Source: Metopolophium dirhodum (taxonomy: Eukaryota; Arthropoda; Insecta; Hemiptera; Aphididae). Taken from it: 64,000 nucleotides of DNA. The notes under the pieces were generated by a model. That model was not told the DNA's origin, ran no database searches, and saw nothing but the letters and a program-made list of their open reading frames with translations. How positions within the stretch are numbered: position 1 is the stretch's first letter; each line of letters begins with the position of its first letter. A program made the translations under genes and the position numbers. Shown here in pieces: positions 24,833 through 34,605 of this stretch. The DNA lies in contig NC_083566.1 of NCBI RefSeq assembly GCF_019925205.1, positions 25,358,001 through 25,422,000 of the forward strand. Reading direction: 5' to 3'.

Positions 24833-25611
24833 TAGGGCTCGGATTTTAAAGCAAATACTTCTTTTTATATATATATAAATTAGAAATCTAATTTTTATAC
24901 ATACATTTGTTTCACGTAATTCTAATTCCAAATAAACGATTTTATTTTTGCTTTTTTTTGTGTAAATGCTTTTTTATTGTTTTTTTTTCAGTTATTCTAA
25001 CTAGAATTCAAAGTGAGAGTTTTCACTTAAAAAAATGTTTGTTTAATTAATAAGAAATGTGAAAGCCCGGGATACGGACTAAATGGTTGTATTGGATTAT
25101 TATAGTTTTTGTTATCGGCTTGACTTAATATCTATGTATAATAGAAATAGAAAGTTTATTGTAGATAGTCGATCTACAGACAGGTCGATAGCTTATCGGC
25201 TATTGCATATAGCCTGTAGAACCTATGCTTAGTACATACTACATAGATAACATTGTTATCGACCAGTTCAAAATTTAAGTTTTATAGTGTAATTTATAAA
25301 AATACCTAAAGTTAAAACAAATTCATTTTTTAAAAAATAAGTATTAGAAGTTGATGAAGAATTTTTTCTAACAGATGGATCGATTTTATATTGCAAACTT
25401 TGTGAAATAAAAGTGTCATATGAAAAAAAATATAATGTACAATAGCATGTACGGAGAGAAAAACATGTGCAAGCTATTAAAAGACACGGAAATCTTATCA
25501 GGTATATGGTAGTGAATTCTTTTTTTTTAATTTAAATTAATTGGCCATGCTTTTTTAAAACAATTTTGTGCTTTTTTTTGTTATTTAATATGCTTTAAAA
25601 TCCAAGCCCTA
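24833..25611. mobile_element. hAT-derived element with BED-finger remnant
   Basis: The termini TAGGGCTCGGATTTTAAAGC and, inverted, TAGGGCTTGGATTTTAAAGC differ at one position. The octamer CTCATAAC repeats perfectly outside both ends (24825-24832, 25612-25619). At about 25355-25500 the plus strand reads TDGSILYCKLCEIKVSYEKK, then a stop, then HVRREKHVQA. This is the CxxC...HxxxxH pattern of a BED zinc finger, the usual N-terminus of hAT transposases. It is therefore an internally deleted, non-coding derivative. Confidence 0.8.
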
Positions 25612-26804
25612 CTCATAACTTATAAACTACTCATCCTATATTTGATTTTTATGTATTGATAATACTCAGTCAAATAATAACCTTTCAAAGATGAAATTAA
25701 AACAGTATGTTGAATTCAAAAAAGTAAAAAAAAAATATAAAGATAAAAAATATTTCAAAATCTAATTTTTTATTAAAAACGTTGTTTTGTAATGACTTGA
25801 AACCATGTACAAATAATAAATTCAAAAACATAAATACTTTATGAATAATGAGTGCCATATGTTAAATGAAGCACCCGGTATAAAACTATAATTGTTTAAA
25901 TATTAGATATTGTAATGTTTTTTACTATTATTTTTAGAGAAGGTTTCTATATTTGATCATCCAGTTTCTTCAAATTTTCGAATTCAAATACTAAACTGTA
26001 CTTTTAATATTTGTCATTAGTGAAAGTAGTTACTTACCGCTGGTAATTACAATTTAAAGAACATTTTGAGGAAAAAATGTTCTCAACATAAATTGAAAAA
26101 GTTTTAATATCTATAAAAAAAACTATAAACGTAGTAACGTTCAATGTAAGTAGAGTTCATTCGTTTGTACATAAATCTATATTATGTGTCGAGTAAATAG
26201 GTATATGCACCGTGTGTCTGTGTGCGAAAGCTTCAACTATGCTCACAATCACATTTTACTATTTAATTAATTAATTATACTATTAATATTATGTATATTA
26301 CCAGCCTCTCACCGATTGTTTCCACGACCAACGGTGGGTTGAAACCCATTTTTAGCTGGCCAAAAGTGCTATTCTTAAAAACTAAAAAATACTACATTTA
26401 AGTGTTTATTTATTTTTGTTATAGTATTTTGATGGTAAATTAAAAAAAGCGGATAAGAAGATGTCGCTCTGCTGTACATTAGGTTACAAGTGGGTCATTG
26501 TATAATAAATTGTACTAAATTTTAATTCAATGATATAATTATATTTTATTGTAGGTGAATTAATGTTATAAACTTATAAGTTACAACAAAATAACTAAAA
26601 TCGTTATTTTTATTAGATTCTGAGAGGAGCGAGGAAGCTAGTTGTTTTACAATGGTGTTTATTTATTTATTTATTTTTTATACTATCAACATAATGTAGT
26701 ACCTTTTCTTTTAGCAAATTGGATCAAGATGGTACTTTAGAGAGGTCATTTTTTGATTTTCTCAATAGTTATTCAATACCAACCGCTAAAAATGATAGTC
26801 TTTT
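25612..26804. repeat. AT-rich repeat-derived DNA before the BEL element
   Basis: Contains a copy of the common repeat (about 26440-26560: gatgtcgctctgctgtaca, gtgggtcattg). An inverted end fragment of the same family lies at 26613-26660 (agattctgagaggagcga). A block at 26716-26770 (ggatcaagatggtacttta) is repeated at 35395-35450. No gene is seen. Confidence 0.5.
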
Positions 26805-27583
26805 TGTTCGAACACGGCAGAACTTCCCGCCGAATCTACCAACGTCCAAAGGCTTAACAAGTCACGAGATCGGCGCGGAATGTTCGCGACGAGTCGTTCC
26901 CCCTCCATGGTGTCCGCCCGCCGGCCGGCGTCCACGGCTCCCGTGCCGAGGACGGTTTTTTGTCTTTTACCTACGCTCGAACTTGGCGGATCACGCACCG
27001 CCGGTTCGCGTTGCTTCGTGTGGCTGTGTTTCGACCTCGTGGTCATTATTATTCATTATTCATTATTTACGATTATAATTGGTGCACGTCTATACCGTCG
27101 TAAACTTGGAGACAGTCTAAGTTTGACGGATTGTGTCACCGCGCACCACCGAATTGAGTTATTATACGTGTCAACGCTGGGCCGTCGTTCAACTGCGCCG
27201 CAGTGCCGATTTTGTTGTTGACGAGGAAGACGCTGTCGCATTTCCAGCGAGGACCGTGCTGACAAGTGACCTGCCCCCGAGGTGTCGATCAGGTCATGTT
27301 GTAAAATTATTATTACTTATTGTTTAAATTATTATTATTGTTTAATTGTTTAAAATATTATTATTATTATTATTATTGGTGTAGCGCGTGTCAAATTATA
27401 CACGACGCCTACCTTGATTATTATTGTGTAAAAATATATATATCGCGTCATTACGCATTAATCCAATTCCATAAGACGTGTACGAGGTAATATATTGTGA
27501 GTTCGCCCCTTTCCTGTCCACAGCATTGCGCGAGTCGTTGTCGCTAACCGCGATTTTTAAAAGTAGGAGCGGCACGGCGCACA
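26805..27583 (+). repeat. 5' LTR of the BEL/Pao element (779 bp)
   Basis: TG...CA bounded. It contains an (ATT)n run near 27357-27377 that is one unit longer than in the 3' LTR. ORFs inside it are also present in the 3' LTR and are not genes. Confidence 0.92.
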
Positions 27584-27585
27584 TT

Positions 27586-27603
27586 TTTGGTAGCAGAGCG
27601 TGG
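27586..27603 (+). promoter_or_regulatory. Candidate primer-binding site
   Basis: The sequence tttggtagcagagcgtgg lies 3 nt downstream of the 5' LTR. PBSs start with TGG (complement of the tRNA CCA end) and sit at this position. I could not name the tRNA. Confidence 0.45.
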
Positions 27604-27771
27604 TTCCCGACCTTAGTGTGGTGGTTTGGGTAGCGTTGTGTTGTGGCATTTTGTGCTGATCTCGTACGGTGTTCTTAGGTAGATTTGTGTAAATCCTATT
27701 ACAGCTGTTAGGTATTTACTGTTGCATTAACTGCAACCGTAACATAAAAAATTGTTAAAATAGCCGTCACA

Positions 27772-30700
27772 ATGAGCGAAAAAGAACTTGAGCGTGAAAC
27801 TAGGGCTAAAGCACTCGCGTTGGTTAAACGCACTACTGTAGTGTCGAACATTAGGGCAATCCATGCTATGGCGTTACGAGTCAAAACCGATCCCGACTTA
27901 GTTCCCCAATTTTTAGTTGCTATTACTGACTTAGATAGTTTATGGAACCAATTTAAGCTCGAGGACGAGGCGGTCTTAAACAGTTTAGTTATATTAAAAG
28001 AAACGACAGATTATGATGTGGGCCTTTCCGCGGAAGTTCGGGGTCTTATTACGGCGTCCAAGGCAATGGCAGAACAGGTAACCCCGAAAGGTGCAGATTT
28101 AATCGACATGTCATATATTAATAATAAATTAACGATTAACCAGACACCGGCTGATGACCCAGGTAAATCGTACTCGCGTTTACCCGAGATCCCGTTACCT
28201 ACGTACGATGGTGATCTCCGGGACTGGATCACGTTTCGAGATAGTTTTACGACACTATTAAATAAATGGCCCAATTTATCCGATATTGATAAAATGTACT
28301 ATCTAGTAGGCAGTTTAAAAGGTGTTGCGGCGGAAGCAGTCCGGGGTATACCGTTATCGAGCGATAATTACAATCTGGTGTGGTCTACGTTGACAGACCG
28401 TTTCAATCGTCCGCGTCTAGTCGCCACGTCACTTGTCGACAATTTGTTAAATGCGACGGCTATGTCGCAAGAGTCTTATCAGGATTTAAACCAGTTTATA
28501 TGTACTTTTAATCGAAATATGGCGTTATTAGACGCGCTCAAAATACCTGATTTGGGGTCGTTTATGTTATTCTCGATAGCTTTTAGGTGCTTGCCTATTG
28601 TAACACGTCGTTTGTTCGAGGCTAGCAACCCGACCGATTATCCGACTGCAAACCAATTAATAGATTTTATTCGGTCCCGCGTGGCCGTATTGGAAGTTGC
28701 AGGTGATTCGCACAAAAGCACCCCTTCCGCAGCCGCGCTGTCCAAGTTTGGGAAATCGACCGGCCAGTCTCGCACGGGGGGAGAACGGTCCGGGAAGCCA
28801 CAGGGCTATCGTCCAACATCCCTGGTCACGGCTAAGTCAGGTAGTGTTTGTCTCTGTTGTTCGGAACCTCACAATCTAGCAGCATGCACAAAGTTTAAAT
28901 CATGGCCTGTTGACGAGCGGTCGCGTTGGACTCGTGAACATAAATTGTGCTTTGTATGTTTGAGTGCCGATCATTGGGTGCCTAAATGTAGGTCAAAAAT
29001 TAATTGTACTGAGTGTTCGCGTAGACATCATTATCTACTTCATGTACCTGCCGGAGAACGGCATGATAGACAGGATACCCCGCTACCCGCATCCGCACCC
29101 GCGTCATGTTGTGCATCGGTACAACGGCCGTCGCCACAACAATCGCCCGCTGTGATGTTAGGTACCGCCCTCGTTCATGTTCGTGATCGGTCCGGCTCGT
29201 GGCAGACCATGCGGGCGCTGGTCGATTGTGCATCGCAAATTAGTGCTATCACGGCTGCCGGTGCCGATAGATTAGGTCTTAAACGATCACGCTGGACAGC
29301 TCCAATAAGTGGTTTATCGGGAGTCGAAGTAATGAATGTACAAGGCCGGGTCGAGTGTACTGTACATCCGCGATTCTCGTCCGAGCCCGCGTTAGCCGTA
29401 CACGCGTGGGTGTTGCCCACGATAACGAACGAATTACCTACCAAAACGTTAGCCGCCGACATTAAGGATAGGTACTCCAACTTAGCGTTAGCCGACCCGT
29501 CGTTCCATGTGTCATCCCCTGTTGACTTGTTGTTAGGCAGTGACGTTTTTGCGTCAATTATGGACGGCCGTAAGATTTCGGTTGACGACGCGTTACCGTC
29601 GGCGTTTAGCTCTGTTTTCGGCTGGATTTTAATTGGTCCGGTGTCCGTTGATGAGACCGGCCCGCGACAATCGTTGCCAGTTTCGTTAACTGTTTCCATT
29701 GAGGGACTCATGGAAAGATTTTGGCACGTTGAGGAGCCAGAGGTAGCTCCTGCAACGTTCACTGATAATGGGCGGTGCGAACAAATTTTTGTCGACGAAA
29801 CAATACGTTTATCGACTGGTCGATTTTCCGTCCCGTTGCCGTTCCGTGTACCGGCTTCGGACGACTTGTTTGTAGCGTCCCGTGATGTTGCGATACGGCG
29901 TTTCGAGTCACTCGAACGCAAATTGTCCGCGGATCCATTATTAAAATCATTGTATACTCAATTTATGTCCGAATATATATCGTTAGAGCACATGTCGGTT
30001 GCCACGTCCCCGGGGTGCTACTTCATTCCGCACCACGCTGTATACCGCCCGGAGGTAGACAGCAATAAAATACGTGTAGTTTTCGACGCTTCCGCGAAAT
30101 GTGGCCGCGGGCCGTCATTAAATGACTGTCTATTTTCGGGGCCTAAGCTCCAACAGGACATTGTAGACATTCTAACGCGGTTCCGCGTACATAAATACGT
30201 CTTTACGACCGACATCTGCAAAATGTATCGGCAAGTTTTGATTTTGCCAAAATATCGTAAGTTTCAACATATTTTGTGGCGAGCGTCGCCACATGACAAA
30301 CTGCTCGAATACGAATTGAATACGGTCACGTACGGCGTTAATTGTGCGCCGTATCTCGCGTTGCGTGTGTTACAGTCGATTTCTTCCGACGACTGCATTG
30401 AGTCCGAGGGGGTGCGTAATGCGTTGACGCGTCAGACTTACGTCGACGACATATGCGACGGGGCCGATACTATTGCTGATGTATTAAAATTACAATCCGA
30501 TTTGATTTGTGTGTTGAATAGGTCTGGTCTAGAACTTAAAAAATGGTCGTCGAACACTACGTCGGTTTTGGACGCAGTGCCGGCCGCGAATCGTGTGCTC
30601 GCACCTACGCCGTTCGAAACGGTAGACGGCCAGGGTACCAAGGTGTTAGGTTTAGAATGGCACCCCGACGGAGATTACTTGTGTTGTGCGTTAAGTCTCG

Positions 30701-32991
30701 AGCAATCACCGGTTTATACCAAACGCGGTATTTTGTCGTTAGTAGCTCGAATATTCGACCCACTTGGGGTGTTCGGTCCCGCGGTGTTTTTAGCCAAGTC
30801 CATCATGCAACGGACCTGGCTTCGTGGTTTGTCGTGGGATGAACCTCTCTCTACGGACATTCATGATGAATGGGCAGCTTTCGTCGCTGATTTACCGTCG
30901 TTACTATCTATTCGCGTCCCCCGGCATTTTAATTCGTGCCAGAATGCCCCGTGCTATTTATTAGGTTTTTGCGACGCGTCGCAACGCGGCTATGCAGCTG
31001 TTGTGTACTTACGGATGGTCGATGTGCCCGTAGAGCACTCTGTTTTTTTGGTTGGTACTAAGACTAAATTGGCATCAACAAAATCCATGACAATTCCCCG
31101 TCTAGAATTGAATGCCGCCTTGCTGTTGGCCCGGTGGCTAAACCGCATCCGCGACATTTTAGCGGCGCAACTTAAGATTATTGACATTCGAGCTTGGTCT
31201 GATTCGATGATCGTGCTATCATGGCTAACGGTCCCTCATGAGTCGGTTAAAGTTTATGTTTCCAATAGAGTACATCAAATCCGCACGCTGTTACCGGATT
31301 GCCGGTGGCAACACATTGATTCGATCAATAACCCCGCCGACTGTGCGTCCCGTGGTGTAATGCCGGCGGTATTGTCGCAACTTGACTTGTATTGGCGGGG
31401 CCCACAGGTAGCGTATGACGACCCATCGGTATGGGACGATTCTCGTCCGTCGCTACCCCTTTGTGAATTGCCGGAGTTGCGACTTGCATCGTGTGCTGCC
31501 CTCGTTGCCGACGTACCGAATGAATGGTTTACACGATTTTCAAATTACGACCGTATGCTGCGCGTAGTCGCGTTTATGCGCCGTTTCGTCGCGCTCTGTC
31601 GACGAAAGATTAGTCGAAAAGACGGTCCCGTTTATTTACAAAAATGTGATTTGGATAGTGCCGCGCGCGTGTTGATCGTCGAATCACAGCGCGTGCATTT
31701 TCCCTTATTACTCGGTGAGCTATCACGCGGTGCGCGGGTATCGTCCAGACCGTTAGCGAGGCTGTCCCCGTTCATTGACCCCGACGGTGTGATCCGCGTC
31801 GGCGGTCGGTTGCGTCACTCGTTGATCGCGTACGATTGCAAACATCCAGTGTTGTTATCAAAAAGCTCGCATTTTGCCTTGTTATTGTGCCGACGGTGGC
31901 ATTTGTTGACGTGCCATGCCGGCCCGCGAATTTTAACGGCGTTAATATCGCGCCAATTTTGGGTTGTATCACTCCGGTCCCTTTTGCACAAGATATTAAC
32001 AAATTGTACTATTTGCGTCAGGTTAGACGCGCGGCCATTGCAGCCGTTAATGGCAGATTTGCCCAGTGCACGAGTGCGTCCGCGGCGCCCCTTCGAAGGC
32101 GTAGGCGTGGATTACGCGGGGCCGTTACAGATGCGTGAGTTACGGCTACGCAAATCTCGCGTGTTTAAAATTTACATAGCTGTCTTTGTGTGTTTTACCA
32201 CCAAAGCGGTCCATCTCGAAGTTGTTTCGGACCTATCGACAGATGCGTTTCTCGCCGCATTCGATCGCTTTGTCGCCCGACGAGGCTTACCTAGCGATGT
32301 ATTTTCGGATTGCGGCACTAATTTTGTAGGGGCTGACAGGCAATTGCGGTCGCTTATACACAGTCCGGAGGGCCAAGCGGCTATCGGAAATGCACGTGCC
32401 ACATGTGACTGGCATTTTAATCCGCCTAGTGCGCCTCACTTCGGTGGGTTATGGGAGGCGGCAGTCCGTTCCACCAAGCGGCTATTGGTACGGGTCATCG
32501 GCAATCATATTTTTACGTACGAGGAGTTTTCGACAATTTTGGTGCGCGTCGAAGCTGTACTCAATTCGCGCCCTCTTACACCCGCCTCCACCGACCCGCA
32601 CGATCTCGACTGCCTGACGCCGGGACATTTTTTAATCGGGCAACCTTTGTTAGCGGTCCCACCCAGGTCCGATCCTGCGTCCGTGCGTGATATGTCCAAC
32701 CGGTGGAAATTGTTAGACCAATGCCATCAGGCCTTTTGGCGCCGTTGGTCGTCAGAATACTTAACCACCCTTCAGGAAAGGTCCAAGTGGACCTCTGATC
32801 CCCCGAATCTCAATGTCAACGACATGGTCATTGTCATAGATAATCAAAGTCCTCCGTTATCTTGGCGACTTGGCCGCGTAATAAAATTGTTACCGGGAAC
32901 CGACGGTCGGGTCCGTGTTGCTCGTGTATTAACAAAAGTTGGAGAGATTGTTCGACCTGTGGTTAAATTGGTATTGTTACCCACCGAATGA
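27772..32991 (+). CDS. BEL/Pao gag-pol polyprotein (1739 aa), intact
   Basis: One uninterrupted ORF. Domains in order: gag-like DUF1759 region (about 137-310, PTYDGDLRDWITFRDSF); Cys/His knuckles (about 360-425, CLCCSEPHNLAAC, CFVCLSADHWVPKC); aspartic protease with LVDCASQISAIT (D485-C486-A487); reverse transcriptase with TYVDDICDGAD (YVDD 890-893); RNase H (GFCDASQRG, D1068; PRLELNAALL; WSDSMIVL); integrase zinc motif (WHLLTCH, CTIC) and catalytic triad D1447 (GVDYAGP), D1513 (FSDCGTNF), E1562 (GGLWEAAV); then a DUF5641-type C-terminal domain (WKLLDQCHQAFWRRW). A single gag-pol frame is usual for this family. The protease triplet DCA differs from the common D-S/T-G and may reflect the lineage. 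All other key residues are present. Confidence 0.95.
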   Translation: MSEKELERETRAKALALVKRTTVVSNIRAIHAMALRVKTDPDLVPQFLVAITDLDSLWNQFKLEDEAVLNSLVILKETTDYDVGLSAEVRGLITASKAMAEQVTPKGADLIDMSYINNKLTINQTPADDPGKSYSRLPEIPLPTYDGDLRDWITFRDSFTTLLNKWPNLSDIDKMYYLVGSLKGVAAEAVRGIPLSSDNYNLVWSTLTDRFNRPRLVATSLVDNLLNATAMSQESYQDLNQFICTFNRNMALLDALKIPDLGSFMLFSIAFRCLPIVTRRLFEASNPTDYPTANQLIDFIRSRVAVLEVAGDSHKSTPSAAALSKFGKSTGQSRTGGERSGKPQGYRPTSLVTAKSGSVCLCCSEPHNLAACTKFKSWPVDERSRWTREHKLCFVCLSADHWVPKCRSKINCTECSRRHHYLLHVPAGERHDRQDTPLPASAPASCCASVQRPSPQQSPAVMLGTALVHVRDRSGSWQTMRALVDCASQISAITAAGADRLGLKRSRWTAPISGLSGVEVMNVQGRVECTVHPRFSSEPALAVHAWVLPTITNELPTKTLAADIKDRYSNLALADPSFHVSSPVDLLLGSDVFASIMDGRKISVDDALPSAFSSVFGWILIGPVSVDETGPRQSLPVSLTVSIEGLMERFWHVEEPEVAPATFTDNGRCEQIFVDETIRLSTGRFSVPLPFRVPASDDLFVASRDVAIRRFESLERKLSADPLLKSLYTQFMSEYISLEHMSVATSPGCYFIPHHAVYRPEVDSNKIRVVFDASAKCGRGPSLNDCLFSGPKLQQDIVDILTRFRVHKYVFTTDICKMYRQVLILPKYRKFQHILWRASPHDKLLEYELNTVTYGVNCAPYLALRVLQSISSDDCIESEGVRNALTRQTYVDDICDGADTIADVLKLQSDLICVLNRSGLELKKWSSNTTSVLDAVPAANRVLAPTPFETVDGQGTKVLGLEWHPDGDYLCCALSLEQSPVYTKRGILSLVARIFDPLGVFGPAVFLAKSIMQRTWLRGLSWDEPLSTDIHDEWAAFVADLPSLLSIRVPRHFNSCQNAPCYLLGFCDASQRGYAAVVYLRMVDVPVEHSVFLVGTKTKLASTKSMTIPRLELNAALLLARWLNRIRDILAAQLKIIDIRAWSDSMIVLSWLTVPHESVKVYVSNRVHQIRTLLPDCRWQHIDSINNPADCASRGVMPAVLSQLDLYWRGPQVAYDDPSVWDDSRPSLPLCELPELRLASCAALVADVPNEWFTRFSNYDRMLRVVAFMRRFVALCRRKISRKDGPVYLQKCDLDSAARVLIVESQRVHFPLLLGELSRGARVSSRPLARLSPFIDPDGVIRVGGRLRHSLIAYDCKHPVLLSKSSHFALLLCRRWHLLTCHAGPRILTALISRQFWVVSLRSLLHKILTNCTICVRLDARPLQPLMADLPSARVRPRRPFEGVGVDYAGPLQMRELRLRKSRVFKIYIAVFVCFTTKAVHLEVVSDLSTDAFLAAFDRFVARRGLPSDVFSDCGTNFVGADRQLRSLIHSPEGQAAIGNARATCDWHFNPPSAPHFGGLWEAAVRSTKRLLVRVIGNHIFTYEEFSTILVRVEAVLNSRPLTPASTDPHDLDCLTPGHFLIGQPLLAVPPRSDPASVRDMSNRWKLLDQCHQAFWRRWSSEYLTTLQERSKWTSDPPNLNVNDMVIVIDNQSPPLSWRLGRVIKLLPGTDGRVRVARVLTKVGEIVRPVVKLVLLPTE

Positions 32992-33426
32992 ACATCGTAC
33001 TGCTCGGCCTGGTGTCATCAGCACATCGCGGTGAACTACCATACTCCCCACCTTCTTTCCCTGGTATGAGTCTATTGCTACGAATTATGTGTGCCCCTCG
33101 ACAGAGCGGGCGTTGGGACGGGGGGAGCCCTCACATTGTATTATTTCACTATTGTTTGTTTAGTTATTGTATTATTCTTTGTACCAATTTTATACTATTA
33201 TTATGTATTTGTGTTGTTTTTATGCAACTAATTATTTGTTATTAATTGAACCATAAGTTCCTCGTTTTATATATTATGTAGATTTTTTATTTTGCACACA
33301 AATGTCAGATTCGTCATTGGCCTGATCGACGACGCGAACATCAGCTGACCATGTACATTGGACCTCCACATCCATCGTTGGAATTTGCCCAGCCGGTTCT
33401 CCCAACGTCGTGTGAGGCACAGCTCA
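32992..33426 (+). other. 3' untranslated spacer of the BEL/Pao element
   Basis: Between the gag-pol stop and the purine tract. No env-like ORF; only short ORFs without recognisable features. Confidence 0.6.
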
Positions 33427-33438
33427 CAGGGGGGAGAA
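33427..33438 (+). promoter_or_regulatory. Polypurine tract
   Basis: The purine-rich run caggggggagaa directly abuts the 3' LTR, as expected for the plus-strand primer of reverse transcription. Confidence 0.8.
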
Positions 33439-34214
33439 TGTTCGAACACGGCAGAACTTCCCGCCGAATCTACCAACGTCCAAAGGCTTAACAAGTCACG
33501 AGATCGGCGCGGAATGTTCGCGACGAGTCGTTCCCCCTCCATGGTGTCCGCCCGCCGGCCGGCGTCCACGGCTCCCGTGCCGAGGACGGTTTTTTGTCTT
33601 TTACCTACGCTCGAACTTGGCGGATCACGCACCGCCGGTTCGCGTTGCTTCGTGTGGCTGTGTTTCGACCTCGTGGTCATTATTATTCATTATTCATTAT
33701 TTACGATTATAATTGGTGCACGTCTATACCGTCGTAAACTTGGAGACAGTCTAAGTTTGACGGATTGTGTCACCGCGCACCACCGAATTGAGTTATTATA
33801 CGTGTCAACGCTGGGCCGTCGTTCAACTGCGCCGCAGTGCCGATTTTGTTGTTGACGAGGAAGACGCTGTCGCATTTCCAGCGAGGACCGTGCTGACAAG
33901 TGACCTGCCCCCGAGGTGTCGATCAGGTCATGTTGTAAAATTATTATTACTTATTGTTTAAATTATTATTATTGTTTAATTGTTTAAAATATTATTATTA
34001 TTATTATTGGTGTAGCGCGTGTCAAATTATACACGACGCCTACCTTGATTATTATTGTGTAAAAATATATATATCGCGTCATTACGCATTAATCCAATTC
34101 CATAAGACGTGTACGAGGTAATATATTGTGAGTTCGCCCCTTTCCTGTCCACAGCATTGCGCGAGTCGTTGTCGCTAACCGCGATTTTTAAAAGTAGGAG
34201 CGGCACGGCGCACA
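33439..34214 (+). repeat. 3' LTR of the BEL/Pao element (776 bp)
   Basis: Matches the 5' LTR throughout by eye. It is shorter by 3 nt in the (ATT)n run near 33991-34010. It is followed by the target duplicate CTTTT. Confidence 0.92.
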
Positions 34215-34605
34215 CTTTTCTTACTTGTTGTTCCAACACAAGATGTTACATATGATGTGGAAAAAAAAGAAAAAAACAAACAAACAGCTTTAATACAAGA
34301 TTCCTTATAAGTTTGTCTACTTTTATCAAAAAAAAATGTTTACCGGATAGTAAAATTACATTTTTATGAGCGTTTGAAGTTCAAATTTTAATATTTTCTT
34401 ATATTGTATTTTTTTTTATGTATAATTTATATTATATAACAATTCATTTTTATTTGTTTGGTCAAAAAGCGTGAAAATATAACACAAGACTCTTAATATA
34501 TATTTACAATAGCAGTTGAAAATATTAAAAATACATACGCACAATTTTTTTTATAAATATTTAAAGTTTTAATTTCGACAAAATTTATCAAACTTAAAAT
34601 TTAAA

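Larger units (their letters stand above)
26805..34214 (+). mobile_element. Complete BEL/Pao LTR retrotransposon, 7.4 kb
   Basis: Two LTRs (26805-27583 and 33439-34214) start with TGTTCGAACA and end in GCGCACA. The 5-bp target duplication CTTTT lies at 26800-26804 and 34215-34219. Between the LTRs are a candidate primer-binding site, one long gag-pol ORF and a purine-rich tract. LTRs appear identical except for one ATT unit, so insertion is recent. The element is visibly richer in G+C and CpG than the host DNA. No envelope gene is seen. It may be transposition-competent; expression cannot be judged from sequence. Confidence 0.93.

Noticed and set aside
26719..27584. ORFs in the 5' LTR (also in the 3' LTR)
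   Set aside because: They are identical in both LTRs and in several frames, with no domain; non-coding regulatory sequence.
28011..32699. Antisense and off-frame ORFs inside gag-pol
   Set aside because: They are shadows of the long gag-pol frame.
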